Origin: Pseudomonadota bacterium | GTDB lineage: Bacteria; Myxococcota; UBA9042; PHBI01 | Reading direction: 5' to 3' | DNA length: 13,579 bases | Assembly: GCA_005772945.1 (NCBI GenBank) | Contig: SXIE01000052.1 | Location: forward strand, 1 to 13,579 | Shown: one piece after another, positions 5,534 through 11,978 of the stretch | Position numbering within the stretch: position 1 is the first letter of the stretch | Layout: each line of letters begins with the position of its first letter | Program-made: the position numbers and the translations under genes | Notes under the pieces: generated by a model | What the model was told of the DNA's origin: nothing | The model's input: the letters and a program-made list of their open reading frames with translations, nothing else | The model's database searches: none

Positions 5534-6814
5534 ATGGCGCGGCGTGCAGTGATCGTGGCGGGCGTACGGACGCCGTTCGTGCGAGCGTTCGGGGATTTCT
5601 TGCGGCTGGATGCCATTGCGCTCGGAGGCGCGGCGGTCAAGGCGCTCATGCAGCGGACGGGGCTCGCGCCGCGGGCGGTCGAGGGGATCGTCTGGGGCGG
5701 GGTGATCCTGCCGTCGACGGCGCCGAACGTCGGTCGCGAGATCGCGCTCGATCTGGGGTGGCATGCGGTCGAGGGCATGACCGTGACGCGCGCGTGTGCG
5801 TCGGGGCTGCAGGCGATTACGACCGCGGTGGCGGCGATCGAGCGCGGGGACGCCGACGTGATAATCGCGGGCGGCTCCGACTCGACGTCGAACGCCGAGG
5901 TGAAGTTGCCGCAGAAGGTGATCCACGCGGTGGCGCCGGTCGCGTTGCGGGGCGGCGCGTCGATCGGGGATTGGCTCGGCGTCGCGGCGCAGCTGGCGCC
6001 GTTCACGGACATCCTGCCCAAGCGGCCCCAGATTGCCGAGCGCACGACGGGGCAGGTGATGGGCGAGGCGGCCGAGGAGATGGCGCGCCGCAACGGCGTG
6101 ACGCGCGCCGAGCAGGACGCGTTCGCGGTCGCGTCGCACCACCGGGCGGCGGCTGCGATCGCGAGCGGGCGCTTTGCGCGCGAGGTGGCGCCGGTCGAGG
6201 TGGGCGGCGGGCGGGTCGTGTATGCGGACGGGCTGGTGCGGGCGACGACGACGACCGAGCAGCTCGCGAAGTTGCGGCCGGTGTTCGCGAAGGACGGCAC
6301 GCTGACGGCGGGGAACTCGAGCCCGCTGACGGACGGCGGGGCGGCCGTTCTTCTCATGGAGGCCGAGGCCGCCAAGGCGCTAGGATATGCGCCGCTGGCG
6401 GCGTTCAGATCGTGGGCCTACAGCGCGGTCGATCCGGCCGATCAGCTCTTGATGGGGCCGGCCCTGGCGATCCCGAAGGCGCTCTCGCGCGCGAAACTCG
6501 CGCTGGCCGATATCGACTTCGTCGATCTGCACGAGGCGTTTGCCGCGCAGGTCCTGGCGGTCGTGAAGATGCTCGGATCGGTGGCCTTCGCCGAGGCGCG
6601 GCTCGGTCAGGCGCAGGCGGTCGGTGAGATCGATCCGCCGCGCCTGAATGTCCACGGCGGCTCGGTCGCGCTCGGGCATCCCTTCGGGGCGACCGGCGCG
6701 CGCATGGTCACGACCATGGCGAATGAGCTGGCGCTGAGCGGCAAAGAGACGGCGGTGCTCGGGATCTGCGCGGCCGGCGGCCTCGGGGCCGCGGCGGTGC
6801 TCGAGCGAATCTAA
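5534..6814 (+). CDS. fadI: Acetyl-CoA C-acyltransferase (FadI/FadA2-type thiolase)
   Basis: 426 residues from the ATG at 5534. GGAGG lies just upstream, and an earlier in-frame ATG at 5489 lies inside the reductase gene without a ribosome site. The thiolase hallmarks are all present: nucleophile Cys88 in TRACASGLQA, HEAFA (334-338), GHPFGATGAR with His382, and CAAGGLG with Cys412 near the C-terminus. HEAFA and the LRSWAYS-like stretch (FRSWAYSAVDPADQ, 291-304) place it with FadI and FadA2 rather than FadA or PhaA. It should cleave 3-ketoacyl-CoA with CoA, or condense acyl-CoA and acetyl-CoA. It lies 37 bases after the reductase gene on the same strand, completing a hydratase-reductase-thiolase cassette. 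No dehydrogenase or FadJ-like partner lies nearby. Confidence 0.93.
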   Translation: MARRAVIVAGVRTPFVRAFGDFLRLDAIALGGAAVKALMQRTGLAPRAVEGIVWGGVILPSTAPNVGREIALDLGWHAVEGMTVTRACASGLQAITTAVAAIERGDADVIIAGGSDSTSNAEVKLPQKVIHAVAPVALRGGASIGDWLGVAAQLAPFTDILPKRPQIAERTTGQVMGEAAEEMARRNGVTRAEQDAFAVASHHRAAAAIASGRFAREVAPVEVGGGRVVYADGLVRATTTTEQLAKLRPVFAKDGTLTAGNSSPLTDGGAAVLLMEAEAAKALGYAPLAAFRSWAYSAVDPADQLLMGPALAIPKALSRAKLALADIDFVDLHEAFAAQVLAVVKMLGSVAFAEARLGQAQAVGEIDPPRLNVHGGSVALGHPFGATGARMVTTMANELALSGKETAVLGICAAGGLGAAAVLERI

Positions 6815-6865
6815 GTCGCTCGCGAAGAGCGCGACGCGCTTGCCCGCGACTCTACCCCCAATAAC

Positions 6866-8563
6866 CTATTCGAAGGCCGCCGTGATCTTCGCCAAGCTCG
6901 CGCCGCCACCCTTGTTGTGAACTGCAAATGTCCACGTGCCGGGAGCGACCGTCGCGTCGGCCCAGGTCGCCTTGCCGCTCGTCACCGCGAGCGTGAAGGC
7001 GCTGTCGTTGGTGGCCTTGCCGGCGAGGCTGTAGAAGTAGCTGACGGGCGCGCTGCCGGCCTTCATGGCGAGCTCAAGCTTGGCCTCGCCGCCGCCGCCG
7101 CCGAAGCCCGGGATCCCGCCCGCCGCCTGCACATCGAGCGTGAGCGTCACCTTCGTGGTGCCTTCGGGAACGACCACGCTGTACTGCACGTAGCCCGGCG
7201 CGTAGGCAGGGTAGGGGTTCGGGTTCAGGGCCTCTACCCCTTCGAGGGTGACGGGCAGCCCGCGCGCGCCGACCTTGGCGATAGGGAGGACCCGCTTGCA
7301 TCCGAGGATTCCCCGAGCCTCGAAGGCCGCCCGCACCTTGGTCTCGGCCTCGGCGCCGTAGTGTTCCTTGGCCGCGTCGATGGTCGCATCGGCCGCCGCT
7401 TGGAAGTCGCTGGCGTTGGTCAGCGTGAGCACGCCGAGAAGGACGATCTTGTCGGCGTCGACCTTGCCGAGGTCGCCGCGGATCTGCCAGAGCGCGCTCG
7501 AGAAGATCGACGAGTCGGCGTGCACCTCCGCCGTGAGATCATCGGGGCACGTGAACATATCCGCGATGTCGCGTCCCTGGTTGGCGCCGCCGCCGCCCAA
7601 GTCGAAGCCGCAGACCTTCATGCTGCCGAAGTCGTTGAGCGCGTAGCTGCCGACCAGGCTGTCGCCGGTCGTCGTGCTCGCGAAGTAGTCCGCGTAGGCC
7701 TCGTTGAGCGCGCCGGGCAGGTTGTTGAGGCCCTGCGCATCGGCGAACGCGCCGCTGAGCCGCGTCGCGCCGAGGATCGCGTGCGTGTACTCGTGGTAGA
7801 TGACGCTGCCGTCGAAGCTGAAGTCCTTCGTCTCGGTGCCCGAGAAGACGATGGCGTCGCCGGCGACGCCGAGGTCGACGGGGATCGGCAGCTGCGCCAA
7901 GCCCTCGTGCGGGATGAACGCCGCGTTCGGGATGGTCGCCCACTGCGAGCAGAGCTCGATGTAGGCTTGCACGTTGGTGATCGCGTCGAGCGGCTCGTCG
8001 CGATCGGTCAGGCCGTGCACGTCCTTGAAGTAGTCGTGGATGACCTGCATGTGGTGGTACATCATGAGCTCGGCGAAGCGCCCGTCGTTCGCCTCGGGCG
8101 AGGCCGGCGGGAGGATGTGCCGGTAGGTGCCGTCGGGTCCCGGCATGGCCTTGGACTCGGGCACGCACGCCGTGATGTTGATCTCGAAGCCGTTGAAATC
8201 GTACGGGATCTTCTGGCCGCGCTCGAGATCCGCCGTGCAGCTGCGGACGCGCGCGTAGTCGCCGACCAACGTGCCGTCGGCCGAGGTCAGGTGCTTCAGC
8301 TCGACCTCCACCAGATCGGGCGTCGACACCGGATCGACCGGATACACGTTCGCCAGCGGACCGAGCGGCGCGACCTCCTCGGTCGTTTCTGCGGCCGTGG
8401 TCTCGGCGGCGGTGGTCGCCTCGTCCCCGACGACTTCGGCCGTCGTCGCCGTGTCGGTCGCGTCGCCGTGCGTGCCGTGATCGTCGTCGGAGCAGGCGCT
8501 CGCAGCGACGCAGGCCGCGACTCCGAGAGCCGTCTTCAGGGTCTGTCCAACGATGCGCTTCAT
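6866..8563 (-). CDS. Lipoprotein zinc metallopeptidase (thermolysin/fungalysin-like gluzincin)
   Basis: 565 residues. The ATG at 8563 is chosen over a longer frame because GGAGGG lies 6 bases upstream and it yields a lipoprotein signal, MKRIVGQTLKTALGV ending VAASAC with Cys24. A Thr/Ala/Glu-rich linker runs to about residue 68. The catalytic domain (about 72-425) has HEYTH (257-261) as the zinc-binding HExxH and NEAYADYF (287-294) supplying the third ligand Glu288. EVHADSS with His348 sits where related enzymes have their transition-state histidine (inferred). The upstream part (FAELMMYHHMQVIHDYF, 163-179) resembles M36-type proteases. A beta-rich C-terminal region (about 450-565) may be a PPC/P-like accessory domain. 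No propeptide is present; it appears to be the product of the upstream gene, whose stop overlaps this start (ATGA). It would act at the cell surface. Confidence 0.85.
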   Translation of the reverse strand: MKRIVGQTLKTALGVAACVAASACSDDDHGTHGDATDTATTAEVVGDEATTAAETTAAETTEEVAPLGPLANVYPVDPVSTPDLVEVELKHLTSADGTLVGDYARVRSCTADLERGQKIPYDFNGFEINITACVPESKAMPGPDGTYRHILPPASPEANDGRFAELMMYHHMQVIHDYFKDVHGLTDRDEPLDAITNVQAYIELCSQWATIPNAAFIPHEGLAQLPIPVDLGVAGDAIVFSGTETKDFSFDGSVIYHEYTHAILGATRLSGAFADAQGLNNLPGALNEAYADYFASTTTGDSLVGSYALNDFGSMKVCGFDLGGGGANQGRDIADMFTCPDDLTAEVHADSSIFSSALWQIRGDLGKVDADKIVLLGVLTLTNASDFQAAADATIDAAKEHYGAEAETKVRAAFEARGILGCKRVLPIAKVGARGLPVTLEGVEALNPNPYPAYAPGYVQYSVVVPEGTTKVTLTLDVQAAGGIPGFGGGGGEAKLELAMKAGSAPVSYFYSLAGKATNDSAFTLAVTSGKATWADATVAPGTWTFAVHNKGGGASLAKITAAFE

Positions 8564-9309
8564 CGCGATCCCTCCGAGCGTGCGGTCGTTCGCAACGTCA
8601 ACGCGCCCATCGCCTCGTCGAACCCGGCCGGCCCCGTGCGCAAGGTCGCGCCCGTCTCGGCATCGATCCACACAAAGAAGTGGCCGCTCAGCGGGAGGCG
8701 CGCCGTGGGCACGCGCCACGCGATGCGCTCGGTCCCCGGCGTCGACGCGAGCACGACCGCCGTCGCCTTGCCGGCCGCCGCGACCTCGTAGCGCCCGAAC
8801 GCGATCGCGCTCGCCTGTGCCGCGTCGATCGTCATCGCGGTCGCGGGCCGCTGGGTCGGCCCCGGGTCGCGCGTCACGCGCACGACGCGCTGAGCCGCAT
8901 CGAGCTGCACGACGACCTCACGGCCCTCGACCGGGAGCTCGCCAAGGAGCACCGCGCACCGTACGACCGTCCCGCCGCCCGGGAGCGCCTGCACGCGCGT
9001 CACGCGCCACGCGCTCGCGCCAGCCGCGAAATCCTTGCGCGTCGCTGCAAGGAATCCGAGCACGCGCGCGCCGGCGTCGCGTCCCTGGGTCGGAACGGCC
9101 AGCCCGCTCACGCGGCGCGGTGCCTGCCACGCATCGTCCCACGCGATGCGGACCTCAGGGCCGAAACGGCCTCGGAGCTGGTTCGCGCCGACGGCCTCTG
9201 GGGCCGGTGCCAGCGAGCCTGCTGGGCGCAATTCGGGAGGAGCTGCGACCGCTCCACCGGCAACCGCGGTGATCACCACCGCTGTCCAGAAAACGAAATG
9301 GGACCGCAT
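8560..9309 (-). CDS. Secreted FTP/PepSY-type propeptide protein for the adjacent protease
   Basis: 249 residues from the second of two adjacent ATGs (9309), 7 bases from GGAGG. The first (9312) would be only 4 bases away. Residues 1-22 (MRSHFVFWTAVVITAVAGG, then AVA-A) form a signal peptide. Residues about 85-147 match the FTP pattern of M4/M36 propeptides (VLLGELPVEGREVVVQLD at 120-137, then VVRVTRD). Residues about 160-225 match PepSY (IAWRVPT and GHFFVWIDAETGATLRT, 196-225). These two domains normally form the chaperone/inhibitor propeptide at the front of thermolysin or fungalysin precursors. Here the gene ends in TGA overlapping the ATG of the metallopeptidase. I infer it folds or inhibits that enzyme in trans. 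No catalytic motif is seen in this protein. Confidence 0.8.
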   Translation of the reverse strand: MRSHFVFWTAVVITAVAGGAVAAPPELRPAGSLAPAPEAVGANQLRGRFGPEVRIAWDDAWQAPRRVSGLAVPTQGRDAGARVLGFLAATRKDFAAGASAWRVTRVQALPGGGTVVRCAVLLGELPVEGREVVVQLDAAQRVVRVTRDPGPTQRPATAMTIDAAQASAIAFGRYEVAAAGKATAVVLASTPGTERIAWRVPTARLPLSGHFFVWIDAETGATLRTGPAGFDEAMGALTLRTTARSEGSR

Positions 9310-9391
9310 CATCGCACCTCCGAAGTGGGCGCAAACTAACAAAGGGGCCACCCGGGTGCACGGCATTTCGGGCGCGACCCATCGCCGCGGA

Positions 9392-9406
9392 CATGACCCT
9401 GTCATG
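9392..9406. promoter_or_regulatory. Perfect 6-3-6 inverted repeat upstream of the protease pair
   Basis: CATGAC-CCT-GTCATG lies 80-95 bases upstream of the propeptide gene start, in the 141-base gap. It has the form of a dimeric regulator site. A repeat of this size can occur by chance in a window this long, so the call is tentative. Confidence 0.3.
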
Positions 9407-9450
9407 CGCTTGGAATGCGGTCCTCCGGCCCCTCGTCGCCGCCGCGCGCG

Positions 9451-9666
9451 TCAGCGTTTCGACATTCCGAACGCGATGGCCGCGCCGACCGCGACCGCGA
9501 TCAAGATGACGACGAGGCGCTGCCAGGTGAACGGCGCCTTGCCTTCGACACCCGCGGCTGGCTTCTTCTTGGCGCTGCCGGCGACGCGCTTGATGCGCGA
9601 GCGCATGCCGATGAGCGAGCCACCGCCGCTGGATCTCTTGGCAAGGTTCTTCTTCGGGCCGACCAT
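9451..9666 (-). CDS. Small basic single-pass membrane protein
   Basis: 71 residues from the ATG at 9666. The N-terminal part is rich in Lys, Arg, Ser and Gly (MVGPKKNLAKRSSGGGS, then MRSRIKRVAGSAKKKP, residues 21-36). Residues 51-68 (LVVILIAVAVGAAIAFGM) form one membrane helix, with a short basic tail MSKR. By the positive-inside rule the long basic part should be cytoplasmic. No good Shine-Dalgarno precedes the ATG. A later ATG at 9606 has none either, so the start is uncertain, though hydrophobicity and charge argue it is a real product. It is divergent from the 9799 gene and upstream of the protease pair. Family not recognised. Confidence 0.6.
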   Translation of the reverse strand: MVGPKKNLAKRSSGGGSLIGMRSRIKRVAGSAKKKPAAGVEGKAPFTWQRLVVILIAVAVGAAIAFGMSKR

Positions 9667-9765
9667 GGCCGACACCGATACCCGGAACGCGCACGAACGA
9701 CAACCCCGAAGCCTCGCGCTCGGGCGATCGGCGTCCGCCGCGCGTACCACCCACAGCGGCGCTTG

Positions 9766-9777
9766 ACGGGCGCCCGT
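9766..9777. promoter_or_regulatory. 12-base perfect palindrome upstream of the duplicated-domain gene
   Basis: ACGGGCGCCCGT reads the same on both strands and ends 21 bases before the start codon at 9799. It overlaps the end of TTGACG (9763-9768), a 5-of-6 match to a -35 box, although no convincing -10 follows. It may be an operator. GC-rich palindromes of this length occur by chance. Confidence 0.2.
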
Positions 9778-9798
9778 GCTTCGACGTTCGATGCCGGC

Positions 9799-10953
9799 AT
9801 GCGAACCCCCTCTTGGCTCCGCGCCTCGCTCGCCTTTCTCGCCCTCGCCCTCGCCCACTGCGGCAAGGCACCCCCGGTCGACGGCGGACCCCCCGGCGAT
9901 CCGGGCGCGAGCGCCACGTCCGCGCCCGACCACGCCGAGCCCGACACCTGGGTCGACGTCCGCTCCGCCGCCGGCAACTTCGCGGTGCGCATGCCCCAGC
10001 GCCCGACCGAGGCGACCACGCCGACCCAGACCGCCGTCGGCATGATGGAAAACCACATCTTCATGGTCGAGTCCGGCAACCGCGCCTACATGGTCAGCTT
10101 CGGCGACGTGCCGGCCCTGGGCGCCGACAAGCTGCGCGACCCGCGTGCCCAGAAGGCGCTCCTCGCGAGCGCGAAGGACAACTGGGTCGCGCAGGTCCGC
10201 AACGGGACCGTCGGCGGCGAAAAACCCTTCGAAGTCGGCGTCTTCCAAGGCGCCGAGGTGACCGTCACCGGCACCATGGAGGGCGTCACCGGCCAGGTCG
10301 CCATCGTCGTGCGGACCCTCTTGGTCAACGAACGTCTCTACCAGCTCGGCGTGCTGATGCTCGCCAGCGAGCCCTACGCCGACGAGGCCGCCAAGCTGTT
10401 CGCGTCGTTCGCGCTCCTCGAGGTGCCCGCGAAGAAGACGCCGCCCCCGGTCGCGTGGAAGGAGTTCGTCTCGGCCGAGGGTGGCTTCGCCGCGCTCTTT
10501 CCCGGAACGCCCGCGGACGCGTCGGAGAAGGCGCCTGCGGGTGCGGCCGAGGCGGGCGGCGCGGGGCTACGCGCGCTCAAGGCGACCGATCCGGTGACGA
10601 ACCTCGTCGTGATGGTCGGGTACGCGGATCTGCCCGCAGGCACCGTGACGTCGGAGAACACGAAGGCGATCCTCGACGGCGGGCGCGATTCGTCCGTGGC
10701 GGCCGTGCGCGGCACGCTCCGCAGCGAGAAGGACGTCACGCTCGGCACATACCCCGGCCGCGAGCTGGTGGTCGAGGCGCCGGTCACCGATCCGACGGTC
10801 CGAGGCGCACTCGTGCGCGCGCGCGCCTACCTCGTGAAGGACCGGCTCTATTACATCCAGGTCATTCGCGAGCGGCCGGACGACCCCAACGCCCCCGAGC
10901 CCGAGCTCGTCCAGAAAGCACTCGACTCGTTCCGGATCGTCGCGGCGCCCTGA
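9799..10953 (+). CDS. Secreted protein with tandem duplicated domain (PsbP/Mog1-like fold suggested)
   Basis: 384 residues from the ATG at 9799. The frame is open further upstream, but this ATG gives an export signal, MRTPSWLRASLAFLALALAHC. The Cys21 context (LALAHC) is close to a lipobox, but His at -1 is unusual, so lipidation is uncertain. A Pro/Gly/Asp/Ala linker (22-49) follows. Two similar domains are visible: 51-207 (WVDVRSAAGNFAVRMPQRP ... LLVNERLYQLGV ... AAKLFASFALL) and 220-382 (WKEFVSAEGGFAALFPGTP ... YLVKDRLYYIQV ... VQKALDSFRIV). Each starts with W-x-x-[FV]-x-S-A-x-G-x-F, has a strand ending R-L-Y-x-[IL], and closes with F-x-S-F. This layout resembles PsbP/DUF1795-type lipoproteins, which is inference. 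No ribosome site is seen. It is divergent from 9451-9666. Confidence 0.78.
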   Translation: MRTPSWLRASLAFLALALAHCGKAPPVDGGPPGDPGASATSAPDHAEPDTWVDVRSAAGNFAVRMPQRPTEATTPTQTAVGMMENHIFMVESGNRAYMVSFGDVPALGADKLRDPRAQKALLASAKDNWVAQVRNGTVGGEKPFEVGVFQGAEVTVTGTMEGVTGQVAIVVRTLLVNERLYQLGVLMLASEPYADEAAKLFASFALLEVPAKKTPPPVAWKEFVSAEGGFAALFPGTPADASEKAPAGAAEAGGAGLRALKATDPVTNLVVMVGYADLPAGTVTSENTKAILDGGRDSSVAAVRGTLRSEKDVTLGTYPGRELVVEAPVTDPTVRGALVRARAYLVKDRLYYIQVIRERPDDPNAPEPELVQKALDSFRIVAAP

Positions 10954-11006
10954 CTGCGCCCTGACCCCGAGCGGCCGATCCGCCGGCCCGCGCGGTCGCC
11001 CCTGGC

Positions 11007-11216
11007 TCAGGCCTCGGGCAGATCGAACCCGGGCGGGAGCGGCTGCGGTCCCGGCACGATCCCCGCGATATCGGGATCCTCGCCATCGACCGTGTCGCGC
11101 CCCTTGCCCTTGCGCTCTTTGGTCTCGGCCTTGCGCTGGTTCTTGTCCAGCTGCTTTTGCTGCCGCGCGCGTTCCTTCTCACGCTTCTGAATCGACGTGC
11201 CAGAGCTCTTCGCCAA
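11007..11216 (-). CDS. Small highly charged protein, TTG start
   Basis: 69 residues beginning at TTG (11216), with AAGGGGG upstream. No ATG or GTG is closer in frame. Residues 1-43 are almost all charged or polar (AKSSGTSIQKREKERARQQK, then KNQRKAETKERKGKG) and predicted helical. The C-terminal 25 residues change to DPDIAGIVPGPQPLPPGF, rich in Pro and Gly. Similar short basic proteins with a DPDIAGIVPGPQP-like tail are, as I recall, common near RNA-binding genes in deltaproteobacteria, but I cannot name the family. It follows the RRM gene by about 90 bases with a hairpin between, so the two may share a transcript. RNA or ribosome association is only a guess from charge. Confidence 0.7.
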   Translation of the reverse strand: MAKSSGTSIQKREKERARQQKQLDKNQRKAETKERKGKGRDTVDGEDPDIAGIVPGPQPLPPGFDLPEA

Positions 11217-11271
11217 GACGGCCCCCTTTGTTTCGTTGGTTAGGCGGGCCGCTTGGAAGGGCCAGCGCGGG

Positions 11272-11306
11272 TCACCTCACCGCGGCTCGTGCGAGCCGCG
11301 AGGTGA
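11272..11306 (-). terminator. Hairpin after the RRM gene (attenuator or terminator-like, no T-run)
   Basis: CGCGGCTC (11281-11288) pairs with GAGCCGCG (11293-11300) around GTGC, and TCACCT (11272-11277) pairs with AGGTGA (11301-11306) across a 3-base bulge, giving a 14-pair stem. It starts directly after the RRM stop codon on the minus strand. No T tract follows, so it may protect the mRNA 3' end or partly stop transcription before the small downstream gene. Confidence 0.45.
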
Positions 11307-11861
11307 TCATTCTTCCTCGGTGTCCTTGCCGTCGTTGGCGGCCCAGAACGGCACGTCATCGACATCGGCATCGTCGTCGCCGAGACCGGCGTGCGACCGT
11401 CCGCTCGCGATCTCTTTGATGGGGCCCTTGGGGCCGCCCTTTTCCGCCCCGCCGCGCCCCTCGGGCCGGCGCTTGTTGCGCGGCAGCGCATCGGGTCCGA
11501 ACGTGCGCGCGGGTGCCGCCGGGGCTGGCCCACCACCGCCGCCGCCCCCCTCGCCCATGCGCGGTGCAGGACCGCGGTTCATCGGCGGGCGCGGCGCGCC
11601 ACGCCCCGCGTCCTCGCGCGCGACCGCCTCGCTGATCGCGAGCTGGCGGCCCTGGAACACCTGCTGGTGGAGGCGCCGGATGGCTTCGTCCGCCTCGGCC
11701 TTTTCGGCCATGTCCACGAACGCGAAGCCGCGCGGTCGGCCCGTCTCGCGATCGAGCGGAATGCGCACCTGGGTGACGGAGCCGACCTCCGCGAAGAGCC
11801 CGCGCAAGTCCGCTTCCGATACATCGTACGAGAGATTGCCCACAAACAGACGGACCGACAC
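11307..11861 (-). CDS. RRM-domain RNA-binding protein with Gly-rich linker and acidic tail
   Basis: 184 residues from a GTG at 11861, with GAGG upstream. No ATG fits, because the RRM begins at residue 3. The single RNA-recognition motif covers 3-79: RNP2 is LFVGNL (5-10) and RNP1 is RGFAFVDM (44-51), with the aromatic Phe6, Phe46 and Phe48 that stack on RNA bases. After it comes a disordered region: Arg/Pro/Gly (86-103), a run of eight glycines with one break (103-111), basic patches (NKRRPEGRGG) and an acidic end (GDDDADVDDV, TEEE). Bacterial RRM proteins of this size, known best from cyanobacteria, bind RNA and often respond to cold. The role here is not shown by sequence. It is upstream of 11007-11216 on the same strand. 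Confidence 0.92.
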   Translation of the reverse strand: MSVRLFVGNLSYDVSEADLRGLFAEVGSVTQVRIPLDRETGRPRGFAFVDMAEKAEADEAIRRLHQQVFQGRQLAISEAVAREDAGRGAPRPPMNRGPAPRMGEGGGGGGGPAPAAPARTFGPDALPRNKRRPEGRGGAEKGGPKGPIKEIASGRSHAGLGDDDADVDDVPFWAANDGKDTEEE

Positions 11862-11978
11862 CCTGCCTCGTTTTCAGCGACTCGCCGCGATTGGTGAGTG
11901 CGAGCGTCCTAGTTCATTTGGCCCGATGTCGCCAGGACGTTCGTCGCGATTCGCCCCCGCGCCGGGACGCTGCGGCGT

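Noticed and set aside
4048..6375. A 775-codon open frame on the minus strand opposite the reductase and thiolase genes
   Set aside because: Antisense of two genes with full catalytic motifs; the translation is Arg/Pro/Ala-rich, with no domain and no ribosome site. GC-rich codon usage keeps such frames open.
6815..6835. Hairpin after the thiolase stop as a terminator
   Set aside because: GCTC-GCGAA-GAGC with a weak bulged outer stem and no T-run on either strand; not enough for a terminator call.
8564..8719. N-terminal extension of the metallopeptidase
   Set aside because: It overlaps the propeptide gene in another frame, has no ribosome site, and hides the lipoprotein signal that starts at 8563.
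6917..8791. A 624-codon open frame on the plus strand opposite the metallopeptidase
   Set aside because: Antisense of a gene with HEYTH and NEAYADYF; its translation is a low-complexity Arg/Gly/Val/Asp mix without motifs.
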